Part shown: positions 18,150 to 26,698 of the stretch, in pieces
How positions within the stretch are numbered: position 1 is the stretch's first letter
Layout of the letters: each line of letters opens with the position of its first letter
From: Pseudoalteromonas piratica
GTDB lineage: Bacteria > Pseudomonadota > Gammaproteobacteria > Enterobacterales > Alteromonadaceae
Reading direction: 5' to 3'
Assembly: GCF_000788395.1 (NCBI RefSeq)
Contig: NZ_CP009888.1
Coordinates: 2,562,001-2,626,000, forward strand
DNA: 64,000 nt
Program-made: the position numbers and the translations under genes
Notes under the pieces: generated by a model
Databases searched by the model: none
Told to the model about the DNA's origin: nothing
What the model saw: the letters and a program-made list of their open reading frames with translations, nothing else

Positions 18150-19220
18150 TTATGCACTTGCGGCTTTTTCATGACTTGATAACGACCACGCATTCAAAAG
18201 CGCTCTTACTAATGAAGCCAATGGAATTGCAAAAAACACTCCCCAAAACCCCCATAAACCACCAAAGAATAACACTGCCACAATAATATAAACTGGATGT
18301 AAATCAACAGCCTCTGAGAACAAGATTGGCACTAACAAGTTGCCATCTAATGCTTGAATCACACCATAAGCAATAATGACATACCAAAACTCACTGCCCA
18401 CTCCAAATTGGAAAAGAGCAACTAACGCAACCGGTATTGTGACTAATGCTGCACCAACAAATGGAATTAAGACAGAAAAACCAACTAGCGTGCCCAATAA
18501 AGCCGCATACCTTAAGTCAAGAATGGTAAAGGTGATAAAAGTAGTTGAACCGACAATTAAAATTTCAAAAATTTTACCGCGAATATAATTCATAATTTGT
18601 TGATTCATTTCTTGCCACACTTGGCTAATTAGCTTTCTTTCATTTGGAATAAATTGTTCAAAGCCAGCAACTAACACTTGCTTGTCTTTCAGCATAAAAA
18701 ACACTAACAACGGCACTAATATTAAATACACAAGCCAGGCTACTAGGTCTTTTAATGAATTGAGTGAGGTAGAAAGCACTGTTTGGCCAATCGTGACAAT
18801 GTGCCCTTCTACATTAGACATAATCACTTTTACTTGGTCAGGGTTAACAAGCTCAGGATAATCCTTTGGCAGCGCTAATAAGTAAACTCTGCCCTTTTCA
18901 AGCATCGAAGGCACATCTTGCACAAAGTTAGATAATTGCTGCCATAAAACAGGCATGATCCCGACAACAATTGACACGACCAAACCACTAAAAAGAAGCA
19001 TCACGATAGAGCTTGAAACCACACGACTGGTGCCAAACTGCATTAATTTGGATACCGGCCAATCAAGTAAATATGCAATGATTAATGCCACCATCACTGG
19101 AATAATATACGTGCCAAAAAAATAAAGCGCCGCTGCTAGCCCAATAGTAAGCATTAATAAGGTAATAGCATTCGGGTCGGAGAACTTTCGGGTATACCAC
19201 TGTTTGAAAATATTGAGCAC
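18150..19220 (-). CDS. perM: AI-2E family transporter PerM
   Basis: A 356-residue inner-membrane protein with about eight TMs in the PF01594 pattern: paired N-terminal helices, a soluble helical segment at about 100-150, then grouped C-terminal helices including the ALDGNLLVP loop. E. coli PerM (YfgO) is a close relative and lies next to bepA and yfgD, as here. It starts with GTG at 19220, which overlaps the stop of the upstream TusA-like gene (TAGTG), so translation is coupled. Substrate unknown. Confidence 0.88.
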   Translation of the reverse strand: MLNIFKQWYTRKFSDPNAITLLMLTIGLAAALYFFGTYIIPVMVALIIAYLLDWPVSKLMQFGTSRVVSSSIVMLLFSGLVVSIVVGIMPVLWQQLSNFVQDVPSMLEKGRVYLLALPKDYPELVNPDQVKVIMSNVEGHIVTIGQTVLSTSLNSLKDLVAWLVYLILVPLLVFFMLKDKQVLVAGFEQFIPNERKLISQVWQEMNQQIMNYIRGKIFEILIVGSTTFITFTILDLRYAALLGTLVGFSVLIPFVGAALVTIPVALVALFQFGVGSEFWYVIIAYGVIQALDGNLLVPILFSEAVDLHPVYIIVAVLFFGGLWGFWGVFFAIPLASLVRALLNAWSLSSHEKAASA

Positions 19221-19432
19221 TAAACTTTTTCCTTCAACGAGTTAACCACGGTTAATTGATTTTCATACCATGAATAATCTATTTGTTGATTATCTAGGTA
19301 ACGAAAAACATCACTTATTTGTGCATTTTCTGCAAATATAAACACCATGTCTTCAGAACGATTATGATTTTTCAGTATGAGTTTAAATTGGACAAAAAGT
19401 TGTGGGCAAACGTAGCGTGTCAAATCATACAT
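19220..19432 (-). CDS. TusA-family sulfur carrier-like protein
   Basis: A 70-residue protein with the single conserved Cys of the TusA/SirA family in RYVCPQLFVQFKLIL (Cys9), in a CPxxxxxxK context at the N-terminus. The remainder fits the small beta-alpha-beta-alpha fold. TusA proteins pass persulfide sulfur from cysteine desulfurase to acceptors. The N-terminus is short, as in family members associated with perM. It overlaps the perM start by one base. Its own partner is unknown. Confidence 0.7.
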   Translation of the reverse strand: MYDLTRYVCPQLFVQFKLILKNHNRSEDMVFIFAENAQISDVFRYLDNQQIDYSWYENQLTVVNSLKEKV

Positions 19433-19601
19433 ATTTCATAATTCAATTTAATATTTCTGGGCTAAATTAACACATTATATAGTCTGTTACATTACTAACT
19501 CTCATACATCTGGTAATTCTTAACAAACCGCAAGCAAGTTAATGATGAATATGCTAAATTCAGGATATATAAGGTATCGTTTCTCGCTATAGTTTTTGTG
19601 T

Positions 19602-20270
19602 ATGAGCAAACCAACAAAAAAAATTGAATTACCTAAAAATCCCACGTTAAAAGATATTAACTGGTTTAAAAAACAACTTAATTGGGGTGAGCTCCCTCCC
19701 TTTTATCATATGGTAGCGGCATCTGTGAGTGAAGCTGAAGGTATTTTCAGTCATGGCTTTGACAACGCAATTAAACGCATCACCGATAAACGAAATTGGA
19801 ACCTTGGTTTACTGGGAGGCGAAGAGCTTGATTCTGGTGAAATAATCTGTGATAACCCACCTCGCATTGCACTCTATCAAGTATTTACAGAACGTGGTTT
19901 TGAACTTTTTGCCTACCCCTATGCCAAAGAAAAAGAAATTGACCAATATGTAAAAGACAACCGATTGATGGAATTTCATGTTTGGGACCCACACAGCATG
20001 AGAAACATACTTCGTATCAATCAATTACACAAATACATTCAGTTTTATTTCCAACGCGGTGATGAAGCTGACAAAGCATTAATACTGCATTCACATAAAG
20101 TAGTGCATAAAACCATTGAATATTTGAAAAGTGAGCTGAACGTCGTCAAGTTATCTGGCGTGTCAATTAAAGACTACTACCAAAAAGCAGAACGAACAGC
20201 GGCCGCATGTGAAGATGAATTAGCGCTCGCACAATTAATGGCAAATGAAATGCAACAAAAAAAGGACTAA
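19602..20270 (+). CDS. Conserved-looking protein of unknown function
   Basis: A 222-residue soluble protein with no signal peptide or TM, rich in charged and aromatic residues. I do not recognise the family. It begins MSKPTKKIELPKNPTLKDI; the ATG at 19602 is preferred over a TTG at 19596. Notable segments are LNWGELPPFYHMV, FELFAYPY and FHVWDPHSMRNI, and the C-terminal 50 residues are helical. It ends one base before the bepA start and probably forms an operon with bepA, so a role linked to envelope quality control is possible but not shown. Confidence 0.7.
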   Translation: MSKPTKKIELPKNPTLKDINWFKKQLNWGELPPFYHMVAASVSEAEGIFSHGFDNAIKRITDKRNWNLGLLGGEELDSGEIICDNPPRIALYQVFTERGFELFAYPYAKEKEIDQYVKDNRLMEFHVWDPHSMRNILRINQLHKYIQFYFQRGDEADKALILHSHKVVHKTIEYLKSELNVVKLSGVSIKDYYQKAERTAAACEDELALAQLMANEMQQKKD

Positions 20271-20271
20271 C

Positions 20272-21720
20272 ATGCCAAAACCGACTCTTTTAAAAAAACT
20301 AGCTTGTTTTTGTTTTGCGCTCTCACTGCCAGTCGTCGCGCAAAATAACTTTAAATTGCCTGACTTAGGCACCTCGGCAGTGCAAGTTTTATCAATTGAA
20401 AAAGAGCGAGCAGTCGGTGATGTAATGATGATGCAAATTCGTGGAACTTCCCGCGTTTTGCAAGATCCCGTTCTTGATGAATATCTAACTAACATCGGAA
20501 ACCGTTTAGTTGCCCACGCCGATGACATTCGTTTTCCGTTTGAATTTTTCTGGATTGATAATAATGACATTAACGCCTTTGCGTTTTATGGTGGCCATGT
20601 CGGTGTTCATACCGGTCTTATTATCAATGCCGATAACGAAAGTCAGCTCGCTTCTGTTGTAGGACACGAAATCGCTCACGTAACACAACGTCACTTGGCA
20701 AGACGTCTTCAAAAAGCGAGAGATAACCAAGGCTTAACTATTGCAGGAATGATTGCTGGCATTTTAACCACCATGGTTGCCCCAGATGCGGGTATGGCAA
20801 TCCTTGCAGCCAGTCAAACACAGTCGCAACTAAGCCAATTAACACACAGTCGTGGTGCTGAGCAAGAAGCCGATCGAATTGGAATGCAAATTTTAAACAA
20901 TGCAGGGTTTGATCCGAGAGAGTCTAGTGAGTTTTTGTCTAAATTAGCGGATCAACTTCGTCATATGCCAAAGCCCCCAGCATTTTTACTTACTCACCCA
21001 CTGCCAGACTCGCGTGTCTCCGACGTACGTATGCGTGCTTTACAGTATCCAGAAAGGTTCATTGATTCTTCTATCGATTTTTCACTTGCAAAAGCACGGG
21101 TAATCGCTCGATACGGTCAAGACAGTGATAAAGCTGAGCAAGAATTTAGAAAATATCTACGTATCAATCGCTTTGCCCATACAACTGCTGCTGAATATGG
21201 TCTTGCCATCACATTAATCGATCAAAAAAAATATAATGAGGCCGCTAACTTACTCACTGCATTGGAAAAAAAAGTACCGGGAAGTTTATTTATACTAGAC
21301 GCGCAAACTGACTTATTACTTGGTCAAGAAAAATATGAAGAAGCTCTTAGAATGCTGAAAGCAGAATATCAGCGTCAACCAAACAACCAAGTCGTTACTC
21401 TTAATTATGCGAATGCTGCCATTACCGCAGGTGAATTAGATCTCGCCAACAAACTGTTAAAGTATTTTCTCCTTGAAAAACCTGACCATGTGCTAGGTAA
21501 AGAATTACTTGCGAAAACCTACAAAGAACAAGATGATAAAGCGTCATACCATGAGTTAAGAGCCAGTATTTTCACCGATTACGGCGCTTACTCTCAGGCC
21601 TCTAATGAGGTACAAAAAGCATTAAACCATGTTGACACTTCCGACGATATTAAACAACAACGCTTAAAAGCGCGGTTAAAAGAATATCGCTTGATGCAAA
21701 AAGAACTCGCTAAACTTTAA
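20272..21720 (+). CDS. bepA: Periplasmic beta-barrel assembly protease/chaperone BepA (M48)
   Basis: A 482-residue periplasmic metalloprotease. The signal peptide runs to about residue 24 (SLPVVA-QN). The M48 motif is GHEIAHVTQRH, with the third zinc ligand in the downstream RGAEQEADRIG. The C-terminal half is made of TPR-like helical repeats. BepA (YfgC) promotes maturation of LptD and degrades stalled outer-membrane proteins. The start at 20272 (MPKPTLLKK) has an AAAGGA Shine-Dalgarno at good distance; the longer frame to 20245 lies inside the upstream gene. An ArsC-like gene follows, as in E. coli. Confidence 0.94.
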   Translation: MPKPTLLKKLACFCFALSLPVVAQNNFKLPDLGTSAVQVLSIEKERAVGDVMMMQIRGTSRVLQDPVLDEYLTNIGNRLVAHADDIRFPFEFFWIDNNDINAFAFYGGHVGVHTGLIINADNESQLASVVGHEIAHVTQRHLARRLQKARDNQGLTIAGMIAGILTTMVAPDAGMAILAASQTQSQLSQLTHSRGAEQEADRIGMQILNNAGFDPRESSEFLSKLADQLRHMPKPPAFLLTHPLPDSRVSDVRMRALQYPERFIDSSIDFSLAKARVIARYGQDSDKAEQEFRKYLRINRFAHTTAAEYGLAITLIDQKKYNEAANLLTALEKKVPGSLFILDAQTDLLLGQEKYEEALRMLKAEYQRQPNNQVVTLNYANAAITAGELDLANKLLKYFLLEKPDHVLGKELLAKTYKEQDDKASYHELRASIFTDYGAYSQASNEVQKALNHVDTSDDIKQQRLKARLKEYRLMQKELAKL

Positions 21721-21771
21721 TTTAAAGCACAGTCGCATTACAATCACGCTAAAAATTGATTTGAGAACTTT

Positions 21772-22119
21772 ATGACAATAAAAATTTACCACAATCCACG
21801 CTGCTCGAAATCCCGTGAAACCCTTGCATTACTTGAACAAAACGGTGTTACACCTGAAATTATTGAATACCTAAAAGATGTACCGAGTGTTGACGACATT
21901 AAGCAACTACTAACAATGTTAAATTTTGACTCAGCGCGCCAGTTAATTCGCACTAAAGAGACTATCTACAAAGACCTTGCGTTAAGTACTGAAAATGACG
22001 AGTCTAAGTTAATCGATGCAATGGTTGCACATCCTAAGTTGATTGAGCGCCCTGTTGTTGTAAACGGTGACAAAGCTGCAGTTGGTCGTCCACCAGAAAA
22101 CGTGTTAGCGATTATATAA
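21772..22119 (+). CDS. ArsC-family reductase (YfgD-like)
   Basis: A 115-residue thioredoxin-fold protein of the glutaredoxin-coupled arsenate reductase family. The catalytic Cys11 is in HNPRCSKSRETL, and the later segment RPVVVNGDKAAVGRPPE carries the family Arg and cis-Pro region. E. coli YfgD lies in the same place after bepA and its physiological role is unclear. There is no ars operon around it, so arsenate detoxification should not be assumed. The stop overlaps the next start (TAATG). Confidence 0.88.
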   Translation: MTIKIYHNPRCSKSRETLALLEQNGVTPEIIEYLKDVPSVDDIKQLLTMLNFDSARQLIRTKETIYKDLALSTENDESKLIDAMVAHPKLIERPVVVNGDKAAVGRPPENVLAII

Positions 22120-22667
22120 TGTCCTATTTATTAGTGTTGTATCACTCTCGTACTGATTCCGTTAAAAACATGGCATACGAAATTGGCGATGCAGCACAGC
22201 ATGACGGAATAGACGTAAAGATACGCTGTTTCAGTGATGATAGTGATGATTTAGCTGTGACAATTGATGACCTAAAACATTGCGCGGGGCTTGCATTTGG
22301 TAGCCCGACTCGTTTTGGTATGATGGCATCTAGCGCCAAACAATTCTGGGAAACCACTAGCGATGTTTGGCTTTCAGGTGAACTTATCGATAAACCAGCA
22401 GCAGTATTTACTTCATCGAGTAGCCTACATGGAGGCAATGAAGCAACATTACTGAGCATGTCTCTGCCCTTATTGCATCATGGGATGTTGTTATGTGGCG
22501 TACCTTATGACGTCCCTGCGCTAAGCTCGACTAAAACTGGGGGCACTCCTTATGGAGCAAGTCATGTCTCAGGGTTAACTAATTCAAGCCAATTGAGTGC
22601 TGAGGAACTCAGCATTTGCCAAAGCGTAGGCGCTCGCCTTGCAAAACTTATTAAGCAATTACAATGA
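22119..22667 (+). CDS. WrbA-like flavodoxin / NAD(P)H:quinone oxidoreductase
   Basis: A 182-residue flavodoxin-fold protein. The FMN phosphate loop is HSRTDSVKNM near residue 9-18. The segments GSPTRFGMM and TSSSSLHGGNE match the WrbA family signatures (GSPTRFG, STGSxHGGxE). Such proteins reduce quinones by two electrons using FMN. At 182 residues it is slightly shorter than E. coli WrbA (198). It overlaps the ArsC-like gene by one base and the DUF2069 gene by four (ATGA), which indicates an operon. Confidence 0.85.
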   Translation: MSYLLVLYHSRTDSVKNMAYEIGDAAQHDGIDVKIRCFSDDSDDLAVTIDDLKHCAGLAFGSPTRFGMMASSAKQFWETTSDVWLSGELIDKPAAVFTSSSSLHGGNEATLLSMSLPLLHHGMLLCGVPYDVPALSSTKTGGTPYGASHVSGLTNSSQLSAEELSICQSVGARLAKLIKQLQ

Positions 22668-23098
22668 GCAATATAGAAAAAAAAGCAATCACCAAGCGGT
22701 ACCAAAAAATAGCGTTAGTTGGCTATGTTGGACTGTTAATTCTTATGCCTGTGTGGTTATTATGGTTAATGCCGCGTGAAGGTTATAGCACAGGCTTCGT
22801 CATTGGGTTATATATCGTACCACTGCTGCTGCCGCTAAAGGGGTTTATTCAAGATAAACCTTATACTTATGCTTGGGCTAACTTTATCGTTATCATTTAT
22901 TTTCTTCATGGCTTTACCTCGTTATGGATTGCTGAGGGTGAATTACTTTTTGTACTGTTAGAGTTGCTTTTTGCTAGTTGTATGTTTATTGGCTGCACTT
23001 ACTATGCCCGCTATCGGGGTCAAGAGTTAGGCCTTAAAATTAGAAAGCTAAAAGACGAACTGGCTGAAGAAAAAGCCGCTTTTGAAGATAAAGAATAG
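22664..23098 (+). CDS. DUF2069 membrane protein
   Basis: A 144-residue inner-membrane protein with four TMs at about residues 17-36, 45-60, 68-88 and 92-112, followed by a charged helical tail (KIRKLKDELAEEK). This is the DUF2069 (PF09842) layout, a family of unknown function that commonly follows a WrbA-like gene in marine gammaproteobacteria. Its start overlaps the wrbA-like stop (ATGA), and a terminator follows directly, so it is the last gene of the bepA-side operon. Confidence 0.82.
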   Translation: MSNIEKKAITKRYQKIALVGYVGLLILMPVWLLWLMPREGYSTGFVIGLYIVPLLLPLKGFIQDKPYTYAWANFIVIIYFLHGFTSLWIAEGELLFVLLELLFASCMFIGCTYYARYRGQELGLKIRKLKDELAEEKAAFEDKE

Positions 23099-23104
23099 AA
23101 CTAG

Positions 23105-23128
23105 AAGCGGCATTTGCCGCTTTTTTTT
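23105..23128 (+). terminator. Terminator after the DUF2069 gene
   Basis: Arms AAGCGGCA (23105-23112) and TGCCGCTT (23115-23122) followed by eight T residues. Its end touches the 3' end of the convergent yqcA gene. Confidence 0.85.
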
Positions 23129-23573
23129 AATTTAGTGCTTTTAAAAATGACTCAAACCATGGCATAGCTACTGGAACAGGGTCACTGTTTTCAGTTGCAT
23201 CTATTTGCAACATTGGTTGTACTTCTCTACCTGCTAGTGATGCTAAAAGTTCGCGAAATTTTCTGCCTGCACCACAAAACGTCTCACCATAATTACTATC
23301 ACCCATTGCAATAACCGCAAATGGTTTATTCAAGATAGCTGGTTTTTCTGATTCTAACGCTATAAACAACGATTCAAGCTCATAAGGAATATCGCCCTGA
23401 CCTGTCGTTGATGTCAGTATCAAAATAACATCACTTTCTAGCAAATCAGTAATAGTACCTGGGTTAAATAGCGCTAAGTCATGCCCATGCTTTTCTGCAA
23501 CTGGTTTTAATTCTTCCGCTAACGATTCAGCCGCACCATACACTGTACCTATAAAGCACTTAATCTTTGCCAT
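23127..23573 (-). CDS. yqcA: Flavodoxin YqcA
   Basis: A 148-residue flavodoxin of the MioC/YqcA type. The FMN phosphate loop is GTVYGAAESL at residues 8-17, with TSTTGQGDIP and GDSNYGETFCGAG as the two flavin-binding loops. The start at 23573 (MAKIKCFIG) has a clear AAGGAAAG Shine-Dalgarno; the longer frame to 23660 overlaps truC. The order yqcC-truC-yqcA is the same as in E. coli. It is probably a low-potential electron carrier with an unknown partner. Confidence 0.9.
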   Translation of the reverse strand: MAKIKCFIGTVYGAAESLAEELKPVAEKHGHDLALFNPGTITDLLESDVILILTSTTGQGDIPYELESLFIALESEKPAILNKPFAVIAMGDSNYGETFCGAGRKFRELLASLAGREVQPMLQIDATENSDPVPVAMPWFESFLKALN

Positions 23574-23605
23574 ATTCTTTCCTTGATTTAATACCTTAGC
23601 TAAGT

Positions 23606-24373
23606 TTAAGTTGGCTCGTCTGTTTTTTCCAACTGATACGCATCTTCTTGATGTGGCCACCCCAGTTTCTCAAATAACGCCAGTTCTTGCTCTCCAATCG
23701 ACGCTGCTATATGAACAGACCTCTCTGTAATTGGGTGAACAAAGGTTAAATCTTTGGCAAATAACATCAGACGATTCATTTCAAATTCGCGCTGAAAGAA
23801 ATGATTCTGTTTGTTATCTCCATAATTCGCATCATTTAAAATGGGGTGATTAATATGATTTAAATGGCGTCTAATTTGATGTTTCCGTCCAGTCTTAGGA
23901 AAACATTCAACTAACGAATAACGCACTGTGGGAAACTTGCCCAATGGCTTATTAATTACTGCCTGATGCAAACAATTAAAGGTAGTCTGCGCTTCCTGAG
24001 CAGGTTTATCTTTATCGGCAAACTTATCTGCAATTTTATCATGCTTAAACTTAAGTGGATGATCGACTTCAATTGACGTTGGCGCGAAACCACGGGTCAG
24101 TGCTAAATAGCGTTTGCTAATTTTATGTTCAGAAAATAACGAACTCGCTATGCGTGCCACCTCACTGCTGAGCGCAAATAAAAGCACGCCAGAGGTTGGT
24201 CTGTCTAAACGGTGAAGTGGAAATACATGTTGACCAATTTGGTCGCGTAACATCTGCATGGCAAAATAGACTTCGCGTTTATCTAAAAAGGAGCGATGTA
24301 CGAGTAAGCCTGATGGTTTATCAACCGCAATAAAGTACTCATCACGATATAAAATAGTTAATTCACCAAACAT
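23606..24373 (-). CDS. truC: tRNA pseudouridine(65) synthase TruC
   Basis: A 255-residue RluA/RsuA-type pseudouridine synthase. The catalytic Asp57 is in the motif HRLDRPTSG, and the RKHQIRRHL and ILNDANYGD segments are family hallmarks. TruC modifies U65 in some tRNAs. The start codon overlaps the yqcC stop by one base (TAATG), and the yqcA gene follows 32 bases downstream, so all three are one operon. Confidence 0.93.
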   Translation of the reverse strand: MFGELTILYRDEYFIAVDKPSGLLVHRSFLDKREVYFAMQMLRDQIGQHVFPLHRLDRPTSGVLLFALSSEVARIASSLFSEHKISKRYLALTRGFAPTSIEVDHPLKFKHDKIADKFADKDKPAQEAQTTFNCLHQAVINKPLGKFPTVRYSLVECFPKTGRKHQIRRHLNHINHPILNDANYGDNKQNHFFQREFEMNRLMLFAKDLTFVHPITERSVHIAASIGEQELALFEKLGWPHQEDAYQLEKTDEPT

Positions 24374-24663
24374 TAACTCATCGCCTTATCTATTTTTTTA
24401 ATGATACTAATGACAGCAGCATGTTTTGGGATCATTTGCTCAGCCATTGGTGAAATACTTGCTCCTGTTGGAAGGGCCTGATTCGATGCGAGTAACTGTT
24501 GCACACGTTCAATAAAAACATATTGTAACCAGTTTTCAAATGGCATGGTGTCGTAGCAAAACGGTGCTGCTGACATAAACGCCTCAGCTTTCGGTGGGTT
24601 TTTTGCCCAAAGACCGCTAGCTTTCATGGTTGCTTCAAGTTCTATTAATAATGCGGCTATCAT
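24373..24663 (-). CDS. yqcC: YqcC family protein
   Basis: A 96-residue protein with the YqcC signature region AAPFCYDTMPFENWLQYVFIER and LP.G..I.PMAE. The family has no known function but is almost always upstream of truC, as here. ATG at 24663 is preferred over a GTG at 24669, because an AAGG Shine-Dalgarno sits seven bases before the ATG. It is the first gene of the yqcC-truC-yqcA operon and is divergent from the DUF3549 gene. Confidence 0.85.
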   Translation of the reverse strand: MIAALLIELEATMKASGLWAKNPPKAEAFMSAAPFCYDTMPFENWLQYVFIERVQQLLASNQALPTGASISPMAEQMIPKHAAVISIIKKIDKAMS

Positions 24664-24758
24664 TTTCACGCCTTAATTGAAATTATATCGCGGCATTTTA
24701 TCAAAAATTGCGGGCATTTCATTGTATAATAGCCAAAACGCAGTTATGGGTCTTTTTA

Positions 24759-25781
24759 ATGCAACAATCTATTTCAAGCCTAGCCGAACTCCTTGATAAT
24801 GCCGGTACTACCTGGCGTGTTTACGACATGGGACGACGAATCCAAAAAATTGATAAATCAACGTTTATCCAGATAGAAAATAATCAGATTCCCTATCCCT
24901 TCCCATTACAACAACATGCTTTTTTAGCTATTCAGTTTTGGAATAGCCAAGAATCACACACACCGTATATCTGGTTCTTAAAAATGCCACTGGATGAACA
25001 AAGTAAACTCATTCAAGCAAGCCGTAACCATTTTGCATCTATGGTTATGGAAGCATTAGGAAATCAACTTACAGGTAATGACGAAGCACAGAGTGAACTT
25101 GATAATAACCCCTATGTGTTCACGCCAAATGCAAATAAACTTGCTGCTTTTAATGCAATTATTAAAAATGAATTAAAACAAAGCGCGTCTGCATATTATG
25201 AACATGTCGAACTTTATTTTAGTGGTAAATTAGGATTTGATGATTGGCAGCACCTTGGTTTGCAAGGTATCGCTGATTTTGCAATTCGCCTTACTGAGCC
25301 TAATCAACAAAACCTTATTGATGCTTTTGGGAAGCTACCGCAACCTGTAGTCCAGTCACTTGCCGCAACGTTAGAGCACAGCAATATTTCGGTAATTTTA
25401 ACTGAGGCACTTTATAACGAATTTGAAAAAGCGTTAAAAAATCAAGATAGCGAAAATATCATTAATTATTTACGCATGATGTCAAACACAACAGCCCTCG
25501 GAATTTTACAACGTGCTGTAGCTGATATCATGGCTGATAAAAAAGCGCTTAACCTCGATATAGTGCTCACCCTTACAGGTCGCTGCTGGCATGTGTTGGA
25601 GTCACATTTAGTTGCCCTAATGGAATACTTAGCCACAGAACAATCGCAAGATATATTCAGTGGTATTTTTGCCGACCTAGTTGCAATTCCAAGTTTGCGC
25701 CCTCATATGTTAGCTATGATCCGAATGCAAGATCGCAGTGAACAACTTTCACGAGCAATTGGTAAACTATTTCAACAATAA
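24759..25781 (+). CDS. DUF3549 family protein
   Basis: A 340-residue soluble protein beginning MQQSISSLAELLDNAGT, with the conserved stretch WRVYDMGRRIQKID near residue 20-35 and FAIQFWNS-like and YIWFLKMPLDEQ segments. This matches DUF3549 (PF12069). The C-terminal 180 residues are helical and HEAT-like. No catalytic motif is visible. The start at 24759 is the family start; the longer frame to 24708 adds residues that look non-native. It is followed 15 bases later by the DUF3301 gene, and both families usually travel with yqcC/truC in this lineage. Confidence 0.8.
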   Translation: MQQSISSLAELLDNAGTTWRVYDMGRRIQKIDKSTFIQIENNQIPYPFPLQQHAFLAIQFWNSQESHTPYIWFLKMPLDEQSKLIQASRNHFASMVMEALGNQLTGNDEAQSELDNNPYVFTPNANKLAAFNAIIKNELKQSASAYYEHVELYFSGKLGFDDWQHLGLQGIADFAIRLTEPNQQNLIDAFGKLPQPVVQSLAATLEHSNISVILTEALYNEFEKALKNQDSENIINYLRMMSNTTALGILQRAVADIMADKKALNLDIVLTLTGRCWHVLESHLVALMEYLATEQSQDIFSGIFADLVAIPSLRPHMLAMIRMQDRSEQLSRAIGKLFQQ

Positions 25782-25796
25782 AAATGTGGTAATTCT

Positions 25797-26099
25797 ATGG
25801 CGTCAATTTGGCTTATTCTCGGTGTAACATGTGTTATTTATTTCTTTTGGATTGACCGACAAGCAGCAGAAAGTGCACGAGAGTATGCCAATCGCCATAG
25901 TAAACAACTTAACGTACAGTTTTTAAGTATTGCATGCATAAACAAGCGTGTGGGTATTTTGAAAAATGGTAAACCAGGCTTAAAATCAAGCTTTGCTTGG
26001 GAGTTTTCAAGTAATGGGCAAGATAGCTATACAGGAGTCGTCCATCTTGAGAATGACAAAATTATCGGTGTTGACGTACCACCGCATAAAATCAGCTAA
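25797..26099 (+). CDS. DUF3301 membrane-anchored protein
   Basis: A 100-residue protein with one N-terminal TM (residues 4-20, IWLILGVTCVIYFFWID) and a small cytoplasmic domain, FEWEFS-like strand and a C-terminal HLENDKIIGVDVPPHKI. It fits DUF3301 (PF11743). Function is unknown. It probably forms an operon with the DUF3549 gene, and it converges on csrB, whose terminator begins about 20 bases beyond its stop. Confidence 0.78.
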   Translation: MASIWLILGVTCVIYFFWIDRQAAESAREYANRHSKQLNVQFLSIACINKRVGILKNGKPGLKSSFAWEFSSNGQDSYTGVVHLENDKIIGVDVPPHKIS

Positions 26100-26119
26100 T
26101 AAGTTAGCTTTATCTAGTA

Positions 26120-26515
26120 CCACAAAAAACTAAGGCGCAACATAATGTCGCGCCTCAAATCAGAAAAAATATCCTTTTTTCTATGGTCATCCGTTTCCAA
26201 ACCGTGCCTAAGCACTCCTTTTTCATCCATTGAAGGAAACCATTCCTTGATCCCCTTGCTATCCATGTCCCAATTCCAAACCTCTTCCTGAGGTGTCCCT
26301 TCGCATCCAAGCCTTTCCATGTAGTTTGGTTTATCCTAAACCATCCATTAAACGCTCCTGCGTTTGTCCTTATTGCTTCCAGCAAAACGCTAATTCATTT
26401 AGCGCACAGTCTTCCTTGCGTCCCTGTCCTTTGATCCTTTGATACGCCCTGTATCAATGCCTAAGTCCATTCCTTGGCAAGATGAACATAAATCCGTTAT
26501 GTCCGCTTCCTTGAT
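26120..26515 (-). ncRNA. csrB: CsrB-type regulatory RNA (CsrA-sequestering)
   Basis: On the minus strand this gene-free stretch carries 28 GGA triplets in about 340 nt, many as AAGGA, ATGGA or CAGGA, the CsrA-binding core. At least four have GGA in the loop of a perfect hairpin: 26486-26502 (ACATAA/TTATGT), 26373-26385 (TTGCT/AGCAA), 26350-26365 (AAACGC/GCGTTT) and 26280-26294 (ACCTC/GAGGT). It ends in a Rho-independent terminator and starts near 26515 from a recognisable promoter with a GacA box further upstream. In E. coli csrB lies between syd and yqcC; both genes flank it here. CsrB RNAs titrate the translational repressor CsrA. Ends are approximate. Confidence 0.9.
26124..26156 (-). terminator. 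Terminator of csrB
   Basis: On the minus strand AGGCGC...GCGCCT (stem 26133-26155, extended by ACAT/ATGT) is followed by TTAGTTTTTTG. The T run lies at 26124-26129 on the plus strand. Confidence 0.85.
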
Positions 26516-26521
26516 GTGTAA

Positions 26522-26550
26522 ATAATAGGAGCAAATGGTCTTAAGTTTAA
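26522..26550 (-). promoter_or_regulatory. Sigma70-type promoter of csrB
   Basis: On the minus strand TTAAAC (26545-26550) and TATTAT (26522-26527) are separated by 17 bases. This places the start near 26515, just before the first GGA motif (ACATCAAGGAAG). The -35 box is weak, as expected for an activator-dependent promoter. Confidence 0.55.
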
Positions 26551-26674
26551 TAAGCTGAAACGAAATAAAATTACTAAATATTTTAGTAATATTTAACTTT
26601 TTTATATTAAACAAGCTGTTAGGTGGTTTTATAGACCTATTTCAGCATACTTAAACATAACAAACTCACATTGA

Positions 26675-26692
26675 TGTAAGATATTTCCTACA
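26675..26692. promoter_or_regulatory. GacA/UvrY box upstream of csrB
   Basis: TGTAAG-ATATTT-CCTACA matches the TGTAAGN6CTTACA consensus bound by GacA/UvrY/VarA with one mismatch. Its centre is about 170 bp upstream of the inferred csrB start, the distance usual for csrB/rsm RNA genes. It lies just after the stop of the GNAT gene. Confidence 0.75.
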
Positions 26693-26698
26693 CACTAA

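Noticed and set aside
21772..22119. Arsenic-resistance locus
   Set aside because: The ArsC-like gene stands in the bepA-yfgD context with no arsR, arsB or acr3.
26114..26614. Three minus-strand ORFs of 68-76 codons
   Set aside because: They overlap each other in the csrB region, have no recognisable domains or ribosome sites, and the GGA hairpins and terminator explain the sequence as RNA.
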